A stretch of 38,160 nucleotides of DNA from an uncultured Bacilli bacterium (GTDB lineage Bacteria > Bacillota_I > Bacilli_A > RF39 > UBA660). A program made the position numbers and the translations under genes. A model generated the notes under the pieces. It did not search any database. It saw nothing but the letters and a program-made list of their open reading frames with translations, and was not told the DNA's origin. Location: the NCBI GenBank assembly GCA_947588685.1, contig CANPYM010000010.1, forward strand, positions 1 through 38,160, read 5' to 3'. Below are positions 7,645 to 16,707 of this stretch, piece after piece (position 1 is the stretch's first letter; each line of letters opens with the position of its first letter).

Positions 7645-8754
7645 ATGAAAAAGAAGGAAACAGTTACAAAACATAATGGTATTATTGCCATATGGAAGTT
7701 TTTATTTGCTTTACTTATTTTATGCTTTCATTGTGCGATATTAATAGATCCTAATCCTAGTCGTTCTTTGTTTGTCAAGGGAAGCATTGGCGTTGAGTTT
7801 TTCTTTTTAGTATCTGGTTATCTTTTAGCTCGTAAGGTTTTTGAAGATGAAGCTAAAGATACAAGACCAATATATCAATCAACATGGCAATATCTTTGTC
7901 ATAAAATAAAATCTTTTTATCCATACCTTTTATTTGCTTTTGTTATTATTACAGCTAGTGATGTTTTCTTGCATCATAATTTATCCCCAATTATACATTT
8001 AGAAAAAATGGCGGAATTGACTTTACTAAATCAAGCCGGTCTTTCGTTCCCATTTTTCAGTAATGTATCGTGGTATTTATCAGCTTTAGTTATTGCTTCA
8101 GCGATTATTTATCCTTTATTAAAAAAATATCAAAAGACTTTTTCCTCATTAGTTGCGCCTATTTTAGGTATTTTGATTTGTTGTTTTTTAATTCATTATA
8201 ATAATGGTCATTTAAGGGGACCAGGTAATTATATATGTTTCGCTTATGAAGGATTTTTTAGAGGATTTGCTGAGTTATTACTTGGTATTACGGCTTATGA
8301 GTTAGTCTTAAGACTTAAAAAAGTTAATTTTACAAAGATTGGTTCCATTGCTTTATCAGTTGTTTGTTTTTCATCTTTAGCTTTTGTTTTTTTGTTTAAT
8401 GCTCTATACAAAAGAGCGATTAAAGTTGATTATATAAGTTTAATTTTACTACTGATAGGTGTTGTAGTAGCTTTCAGTGGCAAGACATTTTTCTTCGAAA
8501 AATGTAATAATAAAATATTTTATTATCTCGAACGACTATCATTACCATTATACTTAAATAATTGTATTTTCATTTATATTATAGATAGTGAATTAATCAA
8601 AGGGGCATTTACCTTATCATATCCTTTAAAGTTTGTACTTGTCATTCTTTTAACTATTCTATTCTCAGCTTTAGAATTATACCTAATGAAATATATTATG
8701 AGGCTATATGATAAAATTAAAAATAGATGTAAAAAAATTATAATAGAAGGTTAA
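7645..8754 (+). CDS. Acyltransferase family 3 membrane protein (OafA/YrhL-type)
   Basis: 369 residues with ~10 membrane helices. The family-3 signature is visible at the start: AIWKFLFALLILCFHC with His29, followed by the GVEFFFLVSGYLL stretch (49-61). These proteins O-acylate extracellular sugars or polyols. It has its own promoter and is closed by a strong terminator, so it is a single-gene unit between the DHHW/MBOAT module and the teichoic acid genes. The natural guess is a surface-polymer modification, but the substrate cannot be read from the sequence. It lacks the extra C-terminal SGNH domain of OatA. Confidence 0.88.
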   Translation: MKKKETVTKHNGIIAIWKFLFALLILCFHCAILIDPNPSRSLFVKGSIGVEFFFLVSGYLLARKVFEDEAKDTRPIYQSTWQYLCHKIKSFYPYLLFAFVIITASDVFLHHNLSPIIHLEKMAELTLLNQAGLSFPFFSNVSWYLSALVIASAIIYPLLKKYQKTFSSLVAPILGILICCFLIHYNNGHLRGPGNYICFAYEGFFRGFAELLLGITAYELVLRLKKVNFTKIGSIALSVVCFSSLAFVFLFNALYKRAIKVDYISLILLLIGVVVAFSGKTFFFEKCNNKIFYYLERLSLPLYLNNCIFIYIIDSELIKGAFTLSYPLKFVLVILLTILFSALELYLMKYIMRLYDKIKNRCKKIIIEG

Positions 8755-8772
8755 TAAATTAACCTTTTTTTT
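8747..8772 (+). terminator. Rho-independent terminator
   Basis: AAGGTTAA-TAAA-TTAACCTT, an 8-bp stem, then a run of T. It overlaps the stop codon of the acyltransferase gene. Confidence 0.85.
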
Positions 8773-8799
8773 GCGCTTTATATAGCGTTATGTTATAAT
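8771..8799 (+). promoter_or_regulatory. Promoter of the GT2-fusion/teichoic operon
   Basis: TTGCGC (8771-8776), 17 bases, TGT-TATAAT (8794-8799). The following genes to 13663 show no clear promoter of their own. Confidence 0.6.
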
Positions 8800-8828
8800 T
8801 AAATGGGATTGTTTAGGAGAAGAAAAGA

Positions 8829-11342
8829 ATGGAAAAAGTTAAAATATCAGTTGTTATACCAGTATATAAAGCTTATGATTATCTTGAAAAATGTCTTGAT
8901 AGTGTGCTTAATCAAAGCTTATCGTTTGAAGATAATATCGAACTTATTTTAATTAATGATGGCTCACCTGATAATAGCGAGGAGATTTGCTTAAAATATA
9001 AGGATATGTATCCTGATAATATCATTTATTTAAAGCAAGAGAATCAAGGTGTATCAACCGCTCGTAATAATGGTATAAGTAAGGCCCGAGGAAAATACAT
9101 TATGTTTTTAGATAGTGATGATTATCTAGAAGCTAATAGCCTTGAAGCTTTGGTAGCGTTTTTTGATGAACATTATGATGAAGTTGATTTAGTTACATAT
9201 CCACTATATTATGATACTTATGGTAAGATAAAAAGACATAAACGTTATGATATCTACAATGGAAAAACAGGGGTTTATGATGTTAATGATATGCCTTATG
9301 TTAATCAATCAACGATTAATGTCGTTGTTAAGAATGAAGAAAATAATCATTTGTTTGATACCCATATGCGCCTTCAAGAAGATCAAAACTATTGTACGGA
9401 AGTAATTATGAAGAAGGGTAAAATTGGGTATGTCAATGAAGCTATTTATTATTATCGTAAGTATGATGCTAGTGTATCGATGTCTCGAAATAACCCTTTT
9501 TATTGCTTTGAAGACATTATGGCTTATAATGAGGGCTTATTAAAAAAATATGAAAATAATGGGATTCCCCGTTATATTCAAAGTTTAGTATCTAATACGA
9601 TCAAATGGCGCGTTAACGAAGATAAATTATATCCATATCATTATCATCATCAAGAGTATGAAAAGGCCGTACGAAGGATTAAAAAAATACTAGAACAAAT
9701 TGATGTTGATATTATTGCGCATATGCCTAATACATCACTTTTAGTTAGAACTTATTTACTTACTTTAAAGGGTATTAAGCCAACTATAAGAAAAGACAAT
9801 GATGATTTTGTCATAACAGCACGTGATGAGGTTATCGACCGGTTTGATAGTATGCCTTGTGTGATTGATCATTTAGTTTTATCAAAATGTTCACTTAAAT
9901 TAGTAGCGACTTTATCTAAGCCATTATTTTCAGGTGATATGCCGGAAGTTTATTTAGTAAAGATGACTAGTGATGGTCTTAAGAAGGATAAGATAACTTT
10001 ACGGGAAGATAATAATGGTTATATTAAAAATATTCCTCTAGCGCCACTATATGGCTTTACTATTGATGTTCCACTTCAAGGCGTTAAAAAATTATCGTTA
10101 GAAGTAATAACGAAAGAGGGGATTTTACCAGTTAAGTTTACGGTTGGAAAGTTTGCATCAAAGATTAAAAATAATTATCACTTCCAGGTTCGTATTTTAG
10201 ATGATGTTTTAGAAGTTAAAAAGACTCATAAACTTGATAGTTTCTTTTATAATTTAAAAAAGATTCGTCGGTGTCCATTAAAAGGAGTAGGATATCGTCT
10301 TTTAACTTTAGTTTATTGCCACAAAAAGGATATTTGCCTATATTATGATAATGGTACTAAAGCTTTAGAAGGAGTGTTTGCTTCAAATAGTCATAAAAAT
10401 GACAATATCAAAAGATATTACATTTACGATGAAAAAGATAAAAAGAAAAAGCCATCTAAAAAGATGCTTAAGTTTGGTTCTTTAAAACATAAAGTTCTTT
10501 TCCTTATGGCAGATAAGTTAGTGACAACTGATTATAGGAGAACATTCTCACCCTTTGGGGCGATGATGAAAAAGTATGATGATATCCTTCATTATCAGCT
10601 TATCTATTATCCAACGTTTATTAATCATATAACCAATTTAAGTGTCTTATCAAGAGAATGTAGTGAGATTGATAAGTGGGTTATATCATCATTTTTTGAA
10701 AAAGAGAATCTAATACAAAAATACCATTTTCAATTAGATGATCTTATTGTTTCCAAAGTTGAAGTTAAACCATCTGATGAAGCTAAAAATAATATTATTA
10801 TTGATCTTGATTACCGGGCTTATTTAATTGGGGAAGAAGTTAATGGTAAAAGACTTCCTAAAGATGATGCTTTTATTCATTCATCTTATTTTAAAGAATT
10901 ATTTCAATTTTTTCATAATCCTAAATTAAATGCTTTGTTAAAACAAAAAAACCTAACATTAACTTTTAGGTTAGATTCACGTTTTAACTCTTATGCCTCA
11001 TATTTTGAATTACAAGGTTTAAATAATATTAAGTTAACTGATAAGTATCAGTTAACTAATCAAGATATTTTGATTACAGATTTTAGTTATCAACAATTTA
11101 ATGCCGCTTTAAAGCAGATTCCTGTTCTTTACTTTTTACCTGATGAGGCAGAGTTTAAAGCGGGTTTACATGATTTTTCAAGACTTGATTTACCATATGA
11201 GCAAGCCTTTGGCCCACTATGTAAAACAAGTGATGAATTGCTAGAAGCCCTTTATCTACTTAGTAAAAAACATTTTAAGGTTGATCCTTTATATCAAAAA
11301 ATAATGAATGATTTTTTTATTACGAAAGATAGTACTAATTAA
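8829..11342 (+). CDS. GT2 glycosyltransferase fused to a degenerate TagF-like domain
   Basis: 837 residues. Residues 1-~230 are a typical GT2-A domain: ISVVIPVYKAYDYLEKCLDS, LINDGSPDNS (41-50) and FLDSDDYL (93-100) are intact, so it should use a nucleotide sugar. A middle region (~230-480) has no family I can name. Residues ~500-837 follow the outline of a CDP-glycerol glycerophosphotransferase, ending in ITDFSYQQFN (~749), the position of the family's TDYSSVIFE. The catalytic histidines are missing: where paralogues have QLWHAMG this protein has LIYYPTF, and where they have KLHP it has FRLD. The C-terminal half may therefore bind or scaffold rather than catalyse. It heads the operon with two intact paralogues. 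RBS AGGAGA. Confidence 0.85.
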   Translation: MEKVKISVVIPVYKAYDYLEKCLDSVLNQSLSFEDNIELILINDGSPDNSEEICLKYKDMYPDNIIYLKQENQGVSTARNNGISKARGKYIMFLDSDDYLEANSLEALVAFFDEHYDEVDLVTYPLYYDTYGKIKRHKRYDIYNGKTGVYDVNDMPYVNQSTINVVVKNEENNHLFDTHMRLQEDQNYCTEVIMKKGKIGYVNEAIYYYRKYDASVSMSRNNPFYCFEDIMAYNEGLLKKYENNGIPRYIQSLVSNTIKWRVNEDKLYPYHYHHQEYEKAVRRIKKILEQIDVDIIAHMPNTSLLVRTYLLTLKGIKPTIRKDNDDFVITARDEVIDRFDSMPCVIDHLVLSKCSLKLVATLSKPLFSGDMPEVYLVKMTSDGLKKDKITLREDNNGYIKNIPLAPLYGFTIDVPLQGVKKLSLEVITKEGILPVKFTVGKFASKIKNNYHFQVRILDDVLEVKKTHKLDSFFYNLKKIRRCPLKGVGYRLLTLVYCHKKDICLYYDNGTKALEGVFASNSHKNDNIKRYYIYDEKDKKKKPSKKMLKFGSLKHKVLFLMADKLVTTDYRRTFSPFGAMMKKYDDILHYQLIYYPTFINHITNLSVLSRECSEIDKWVISSFFEKENLIQKYHFQLDDLIVSKVEVKPSDEAKNNIIIDLDYRAYLIGEEVNGKRLPKDDAFIHSSYFKELFQFFHNPKLNALLKQKNLTLTFRLDSRFNSYASYFELQGLNNIKLTDKYQLTNQDILITDFSYQQFNAALKQIPVLYFLPDEAEFKAGLHDFSRLDLPYEQAFGPLCKTSDELLEALYLLSKKHFKVDPLYQKIMNDFFITKDSTN

Positions 11343-11370
11343 TTTAAATAGTTATAGAAAGGGGTTAATT

Positions 11371-12504
11371 ATGCCCAAGAAGGATTATTTAAAAATCTTT
11401 TTACAACGTATGAGAATGATATATTATGTTATCGCATATCCTCTTTTTCAACTTTTTGTTAAAGAACGCGACAATAATATTTTATTCTTATCTGATTCTA
11501 GGACCACTTTTAGTGGCAATTTTGCCTTTGTCAAAGATGAGTTGGTACGGCGTGGGGGATATGAAATAAGAGGCATTTTTAAAAAATCTTTAAAAACGCC
11601 CCGCCCATTAAAAGATTATTTTCGTCTTGTCTATTTTTTAGCGCGATCAAAATATGTTTTTGTTGATGATTTTTATCCTTTAATTTATCCCATTCGTTTA
11701 AAAAAAAGCAAGGAATTAATTCAACTTTGGCATGCGATGGGTGCTTATAAAACAGTCGGATATGCTAGAGCTAATAACGGATATACATTAACGCACCGTA
11801 ATTATACGAAAGCGATTGTTAGTAGTGAGAAAATTCGTAAAGATTACGCTAAAGCCTTTGGTATTAGTATCGATAAGGTCTATGCTTTAGGTATTCCCAG
11901 AACAGACATTTTCTTTGATGCGGCGTACGCTAAAAGGGTAAAAGAGATGTGGTTTAAGAAATATCCTGTCTTAAAAGATAAAAAGATTTTACTTTTTGCT
12001 CCGACTTTTCGGGGAGCTGGTCAAAAGAGTGCGTATTATGATTTTAGTAAAATTGATTTTGCTAAAATAAAAGAAGTTTTACAAGATGAGTATATTTGTA
12101 TTATTAAGCTTCATCCTTTTATTCAAAATCGTCCTGATATTGATTTTGAAAATGATCCTTTTTACCTTGACTTAACAAGTGAAAGAGAAATTAATGATCT
12201 TCTTTTTATAACGGATTTGTTAATTACTGATTATTCGTCAGTTATCTTTGAATATTCTTTATTTAATAAACCCCTTATTTACTATGTTCCTGATTTAGAA
12301 GAATATATTGGCAGTCGTGATTTCTTTTATCCTTTTGATCATTATGATTATGGCTTGGTAGCTCATAATATGGATGAACTTGTAGCAGCTTTAAAAAATC
12401 CTCAAGTTGATTTAAAAAAGCTCAAGGACTTTAAAGATTATTTTTGCTCACAGTGTGATGGTGAGGCTACGAAAAGGGTAGTAGATACTTTTATAGGAGG
12501 ATAA
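11371..12504 (+). CDS. CDP-glycerol:poly(glycerophosphate) glycerophosphotransferase family (TagB/TagF-like)
   Basis: 377 residues, soluble or membrane-associated. It transfers polyol-phosphate units from CDP-polyol to the growing teichoic acid. Intact active-site blocks: QLWHAMG with His121, LFAPTFRG (208-215), KLHP with His248 and ITDYSSVIFEYS (285-296). ATG 11371 is chosen for its AGAAAGGGG ribosome site; the frame is open upstream only because it overlaps the previous gene. It is the second gene of the 8829 operon and is 1 base from the next gene. Compared with TagF (>700 residues) it is short, as in TagB/TarF-like enzymes. Whether it primes or polymerises, and whether it uses glycerol or ribitol, cannot be told. 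Confidence 0.9.
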   Translation: MPKKDYLKIFLQRMRMIYYVIAYPLFQLFVKERDNNILFLSDSRTTFSGNFAFVKDELVRRGGYEIRGIFKKSLKTPRPLKDYFRLVYFLARSKYVFVDDFYPLIYPIRLKKSKELIQLWHAMGAYKTVGYARANNGYTLTHRNYTKAIVSSEKIRKDYAKAFGISIDKVYALGIPRTDIFFDAAYAKRVKEMWFKKYPVLKDKKILLFAPTFRGAGQKSAYYDFSKIDFAKIKEVLQDEYICIIKLHPFIQNRPDIDFENDPFYLDLTSEREINDLLFITDLLITDYSSVIFEYSLFNKPLIYYVPDLEEYIGSRDFFYPFDHYDYGLVAHNMDELVAALKNPQVDLKKLKDFKDYFCSQCDGEATKRVVDTFIGG

Positions 12505-12505
12505 A

Positions 12506-13663
12506 ATGACATTTATATTAAAAATTGTAATCTTATTGATGCGCTTTATTTACTTTTTTATTAAATTGTTACCAACTAGAAATAAGGTTACTATGATTAG
12601 TAGGCAATCGAATAAGCCAACCAGTGATTTTCTTTTATTAAAAAAAGAAATAGAAAAACAAACATCATTCAAAGTTGTTATGTTAACAAAAAAACTAGAG
12701 CCAAGTATCTTTAAAAAGTTTTTATATGTTTTTCATATTCTAAGACAGATGTATCATATTGCGACATCAAAAGTTGTTCTTTTAGATAGCTACTGTCTTC
12801 CTGTTAGTTTACTCCATCATAAGAAAAAATTGCTTGTTATCCAAATGTGGCATGCGATGGGTTCACTTAAGAAGTTTGGCTATAGTGTTGTTGAAACCGA
12901 TACGGCATCATCAGCTTTTAAAAATAAGATGACTAAAGACCGTAAGAAAAGTATTGTTAAAGTAATGCGGATGCATAAAGGCTACGATTATATTTTAACG
13001 AGTAGTGATGAAAGTGCGCCACACTTTGCTGAAGCTTTTGGTTATCCTTTAGAAAAGATGGTTGTTATTCCACTTCCAATTGTTGATTTATTAACAGATG
13101 TTTTCTATCGAAAGCAGATGGAAGATGAAATTAAGAATATCTATCCTGAGATGAGAAAGCGGAAAAATATTGTTTATGTACCAACTTTCCGCCCTGAAGA
13201 AAAAGAGGATAAGATTCAAGAATTAATTGATAGTGTGGATTATGAACATTATAACCTTATTATTAAATTACATCCTTTAACTAAACTTAATCACTATGAT
13301 GAACGTGTTATTTGGGATAAACAGTTTACCTCCCAAGATATGCTTCTGGCATCTGATATAATTATTTCCGATTATTCAGCTATTATCTATGAGGCATCAT
13401 TACTTAATAAACCTTTGTATTTTTATATTTATGATTATAATGAATATGTTAAAATGCGAGACTTTTACACTGATTTTAAAAAAGAATTACCAGGTTTTAT
13501 GAGTGGTGAGGCCAAAAAAATTATCGATGCGATTACAAGTGAAAAATATGATTTAAAGAAAATAAAAGCATTTCAAGAAAAATATGTCAATATAACTGAT
13601 AAAAAAGCTTGTGAGCGGATTGTTGCGTTTATGTTAAAAGCGCTTGCTTTCAAAAGAAAATAA
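12506..13663 (+). CDS. CDP-glycerol glycerophosphotransferase family protein, second paralogue
   Basis: 385 residues with an N-terminal hydrophobic helix (about 3-20) that may tether it to the membrane. Intact motifs are IQMWHAMG (His116), YVPTFRP (224-230), IIKLHP (His256) and ISDYSAIIYEAS (287-298). It starts 1 base after the preceding stop, with AGGAGG before the ATG, so it is translationally tied to it. It is more divergent than the other two intact copies (Ser-Ala for Ser-Ser in the C-terminal motif, an Arg-Pro after the PTF block), suggesting a different step such as priming. There is no terminator behind it, but a new promoter precedes tarI. Confidence 0.9.
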   Translation: MTFILKIVILLMRFIYFFIKLLPTRNKVTMISRQSNKPTSDFLLLKKEIEKQTSFKVVMLTKKLEPSIFKKFLYVFHILRQMYHIATSKVVLLDSYCLPVSLLHHKKKLLVIQMWHAMGSLKKFGYSVVETDTASSAFKNKMTKDRKKSIVKVMRMHKGYDYILTSSDESAPHFAEAFGYPLEKMVVIPLPIVDLLTDVFYRKQMEDEIKNIYPEMRKRKNIVYVPTFRPEEKEDKIQELIDSVDYEHYNLIIKLHPLTKLNHYDERVIWDKQFTSQDMLLASDIIISDYSAIIYEASLLNKPLYFYIYDYNEYVKMRDFYTDFKKELPGFMSGEAKKIIDAITSEKYDLKKIKAFQEKYVNITDKKACERIVAFMLKALAFKRK

Positions 13664-13669
13664 TGTCAT

Positions 13670-13698
13670 TTTTCTTTTAAAGGGGTTTATGTTATAAT
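13670..13698 (+). promoter_or_regulatory. Promoter of the tarI-tarJ-tar transferase operon
   Basis: Extended -10 TGT-TATAAT (13693-13698); the -35 is poor (TTTTCT at 13670, 17-base spacer). Confidence 0.5.
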
Positions 13699-13727
13699 GA
13701 TTATGTGATAGAAAGTATGGTGAAATT

Positions 13728-14444
13728 ATGGTATATGCCGAAATATTAGCTGGTGGGATTGGCCGGCGCATGGGGAATAATGATATGCCAAAACAATTTT
13801 TAATGTTAGGTAATAAACCGATTATTATTCATACCCTAGAACAATTTTTATTAGTAAGTGAATTTTCCAAAATTATTATTGGATGCCCTAGAGATTGGAT
13901 GGGCTATATGAATGATTTGATTTTAAAATATATTGGTGTCGATGACAAAGTTGTTGTTATTGAAGGTGGTGCTGATCGTAATGGGACGATTATGAATGCT
14001 TGTAAGTATATTGAATTAAATTTTGGTTTAACAAGCAAAGATATTTTAGTTACCCATGATGCGGTAAGACCACTAGTTGACTATCGTATTATTACGGATA
14101 ATATTAAAGCATGTAAAAAATATGATGCTGTTGATACGATTATTCCGGTTGCGGATACGATTGTTGAGTCATTAGATGGTAAGGTTTTAAGTAGTGTTCC
14201 AATCCGTGATTATTTGTATTTGGGACAAACGCCACAGACCTTTAAAATTAAAGAGTTGGTTAATACTTATGAAAGTTTAACTGATGAGGAAAAGAAAATT
14301 TTAACTGATGCTTGTAAGATATTTGTCTTAAAGAATAAAAAGGTTGGTTTTGTTCAGGGTGAAGAATATAACCTTAAAATTACAACGATGCACGATTTAA
14401 AACTTGCTAATGCGATAGTGGAAGTTGGTTTAAACCATGATTAA
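13728..14444 (+). CDS. tarI: D-ribitol-5-phosphate cytidylyltransferase (TarI)
   Basis: 238 residues of the IspD/TarI fold. It makes CDP-ribitol from CTP and ribitol-5-phosphate. The CTP-binding loop ILAGGIGRRMG (6-16) and MPKQF (20-24) are intact, as is the THDAVRPLV block (109-117). It could be confused with IspD, but it overlaps a TarJ-type reductase by 8 bases and sits between teichoic acid transferases, which settles the role. GGTG lies before the ATG. Confidence 0.9.
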   Translation: MVYAEILAGGIGRRMGNNDMPKQFLMLGNKPIIIHTLEQFLLVSEFSKIIIGCPRDWMGYMNDLILKYIGVDDKVVVIEGGADRNGTIMNACKYIELNFGLTSKDILVTHDAVRPLVDYRIITDNIKACKKYDAVDTIIPVADTIVESLDGKVLSSVPIRDYLYLGQTPQTFKIKELVNTYESLTDEEKKILTDACKIFVLKNKKVGFVQGEEYNLKITTMHDLKLANAIVEVGLNHD

Positions 14445-15456
14445 TTGTCATTATCGTTTGCAATCACCACGACGCATTGGTCTTGATTTTATTGAAGAAG
14501 AATTAACGGATAACAAAGTTGTTGTAAGGCCAACTTATTTATCTATTTGTGCTGCTGATGAAAGATATTATCAAGGACAAAGAGATCCGGAAACTTTGAA
14601 GAAAAAATTACCAATGAGTTTAATTCATGAAGCTGTTGGTGAAGTCTTAAGAGATCCTAAGGGGGAGTTTGCTCCTAATACCAAAGTTGTCTTAATTCCT
14701 AATACGCCAACAGAACATGATAGTATTGTCAAAGAAAACTATTTAAGAAGTAGTAAGTTTCGTGCTAGCGGCTTTGATGGCTTTATGCAAAATGTCGTTT
14801 TAATGGATCGTGACCGGATTATTCCTTATAAAAATGTGGAAGATCGGATTGCTGTTCTGTTAGAACTTATGAGTGTGACAATGAATGCTTTGGAACACTT
14901 TAATCAATATAGTCATTTAAAAAAACAAACATTAGGTGTTTGGGGTTGTGGTAATGTTGGATATGTAACGGCCTTAATTTTAAAGAAGATATATCCAAAT
15001 GCTAAAATTATCGTTTTTGGAACCAATATTAATAAACTACATTATTTTCAGTTTGCTGATGCGACATATCTAATTAACGATATTCCTGAAGATGTCCATG
15101 TCGACCATGCTTTTGAGTGTGTTGGGGGACATAGTGCCGAAAATGCTATTAATCAGATAATTGATTTGATTAATCCTCAAGGCTCTATTGCTTTGATGGG
15201 TGTATCTGAAGATTTAGTTGGTATCAATACAAGAATGGTCTTAGAAAAGGGTATAACTATTCTTGGTAATAGCCGGAGTGGCCGTGAAGATTTTGAAGCC
15301 GCAATTAAGTTTTTAGATGATTTTCCCGAAACAAAAGAATATTTTGGTCGTATCATATCGGAAGAGATTGTTGTTAAATCAATTGCCGATATGACGAGAG
15401 CTTTTGAAGTTGACAATGATGCTGACTTTAAAACCATTATGAAATGGGATATTTAA
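14437..15456 (+). CDS. tarJ: Ribulose-5-phosphate reductase (TarJ)
   Basis: 339 residues of the zinc-dependent medium-chain dehydrogenase family. It reduces ribulose-5-phosphate to ribitol-5-phosphate with NADPH, feeding TarI. Visible marks are the Cys38 region (LSICAADERYYQGQRDPETL), the His64-Glu65 pair in LIHEAVGEV that binds the catalytic zinc, and the GCGNVG nucleotide loop (170-175). The start overlaps the end of tarI by 8 bases, the usual tarIJ coupling. The pair shows the cell makes CDP-ribitol, so at least part of its wall teichoic acid contains ribitol phosphate. Confidence 0.92.
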   Translation: MINCHYRLQSPRRIGLDFIEEELTDNKVVVRPTYLSICAADERYYQGQRDPETLKKKLPMSLIHEAVGEVLRDPKGEFAPNTKVVLIPNTPTEHDSIVKENYLRSSKFRASGFDGFMQNVVLMDRDRIIPYKNVEDRIAVLLELMSVTMNALEHFNQYSHLKKQTLGVWGCGNVGYVTALILKKIYPNAKIIVFGTNINKLHYFQFADATYLINDIPEDVHVDHAFECVGGHSAENAINQIIDLINPQGSIALMGVSEDLVGINTRMVLEKGITILGNSRSGREDFEAAIKFLDDFPETKEYFGRIISEEIVVKSIADMTRAFEVDNDADFKTIMKWDI

Positions 15457-15477
15457 AAATGACTTGGAGGTCTGATA

Positions 15478-16629
15478 ATGATTAAAAAAATAAAATTAGG
15501 AATAAAAATTATCATCATCAAAATAATTAATTTTATGTTTATGATTTTCCCTATTGATCAAAAGAAAGTTTTATTCTTATCTGATCAAAGAGCGGCATTA
15601 GGAGCTAATCTTGCTTGTATGTATGATTATATTAAAGATGATGAATATAAAAAGATTACGCTTCTTAAAAAAGATAATTTTCAACATCGTTCGTTAAAAG
15701 AAAATATTGTTTTAATCTATCATTTAACGACAGCTAAATATATTTTATTAGATGACTGGGCTAAGTTTGTTAGCATTATTCGTCGTCGTAAAAAACAGGT
15801 TATTGTTCAGCTTTGGCATGGACCTGGAGCATTTAAAACGTTTGGCTATAGTCGTCACGATTATACGAATAAGAAAAGCAAGTATCGGATGCATCGTAAT
15901 TATACGAAAGCGATTGTTACAGCTGAAGATATCCGGTGGTGCTTCGCTGAAGGTTTTGGTATGGATGTTGCTAATGTTAAAGCGACTGGCTTTCCAAGAA
16001 CCGATTGTTTCTTTGATAAAAAATATTGTGAAAATGTCAGACGCGATTTTTATAAATCTTATCCCGAACTTAAAAAGAAGAAGATTGTCTTATTTGCGCC
16101 CACTTACCGGGGTGAGACTTTAAGTGGAGCTTATTATAAGTTTGATGAATTAAACTTAAAAATGTTAAAAGATGCGTTAGGAGATGATTATGCTTTCATC
16201 ATTAAGTGGCATCCAGCTATTAACAGTTTACTTGAAAATGGTAAATTATCTTTTGATGCGAGTGGTTATGATGGCTTCATCTATGATTTTTCTAAGGAAC
16301 GGGATATTAACGATTTATTACTTATCACCGATGTATTAGTTACCGATTATTCATCAGTTATCTTTGATTATTATTTAGTTGATAAGCCAATCGTTTATTT
16401 TACTTATGACTTAGAAGAATATAAAAGTGGTCGGGGACTATATTTTCCTTTCTTAGATTATGTTTATGGCGCTACAGCAACTAATTGCGAAGAGATGATT
16501 AAAGCAATCAAAAAAGGGGATATGTGTGAGGATAAAAGAAAGAAATTTTATCAAAAGTTTATGAGTGCCTGTGATGGTAAGGCGACCGAAAAAACTTATA
16601 ATTTTATTTTTGATAAAGATCAAAAATAG
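15478..16629 (+). CDS. Teichoic acid polyol-phosphate transferase, probably ribitol type (TarL/TarK-like)
   Basis: 383 residues of the glycerophosphotransferase family with intact QLWHGPG (His114), LFAPTYRGE (205-213), IIKWHP (His245) and VTDYSSVIFDYY (288-299). It has a short hydrophobic N-terminus (10-24). It differs from the two upstream paralogues by WHGPG for WHAMG and KWHP for KLHP. Being third in the tarI-tarJ operon, it is the best candidate for the CDP-ribitol-using enzyme. GGAGG lies before the ATG. No terminator is obvious after it, and 45 bases later the strong OLE RNA promoter begins. Confidence 0.88.
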   Translation: MIKKIKLGIKIIIIKIINFMFMIFPIDQKKVLFLSDQRAALGANLACMYDYIKDDEYKKITLLKKDNFQHRSLKENIVLIYHLTTAKYILLDDWAKFVSIIRRRKKQVIVQLWHGPGAFKTFGYSRHDYTNKKSKYRMHRNYTKAIVTAEDIRWCFAEGFGMDVANVKATGFPRTDCFFDKKYCENVRRDFYKSYPELKKKKIVLFAPTYRGETLSGAYYKFDELNLKMLKDALGDDYAFIIKWHPAINSLLENGKLSFDASGYDGFIYDFSKERDINDLLLITDVLVTDYSSVIFDYYLVDKPIVYFTYDLEEYKSGRGLYFPFLDYVYGATATNCEEMIKAIKKGDMCEDKRKKFYQKFMSACDGKATEKTYNFIFDKDQK

Positions 16630-16668
16630 TCAATTATCCTAATTTTTGTCATATAATATGGTAAACTT

Positions 16669-16684
16669 CCAATTTGACAATTGG
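16669..16684. promoter_or_regulatory. Inverted repeat spanning the OLE promoter -35 (possible operator)
   Basis: CCAATT-TGAC-AATTGG, perfect 6-base arms, centred on the TTGACA box of the OLE RNA promoter. It is placed as expected for a repressor site, though the match could partly be chance because TTGACAA itself supplies several bases. Confidence 0.4.
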
Positions 16685-16702
16685 GGTAAAATTTGCTATA
16701 AT
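16674..16702 (+). promoter_or_regulatory. Promoter of the OLE RNA
   Basis: TTGACA (16674-16679), 17 bases, TGC-TATAAT (16697-16702): both hexamers are consensus with an extended -10, the best promoter in the window. Predicted start at about 16708-16710. Confidence 0.85.
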
Positions 16703-16707
16703 CTATG

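Noticed and set aside
15177-15437. Minus-strand frame inside tarJ
   Set aside because: Overlaps a well-supported gene fully; no family features. The same applies to the minus-strand frames at 17636-17896, 19331-19537, 31505-31720 and 31946-32266.
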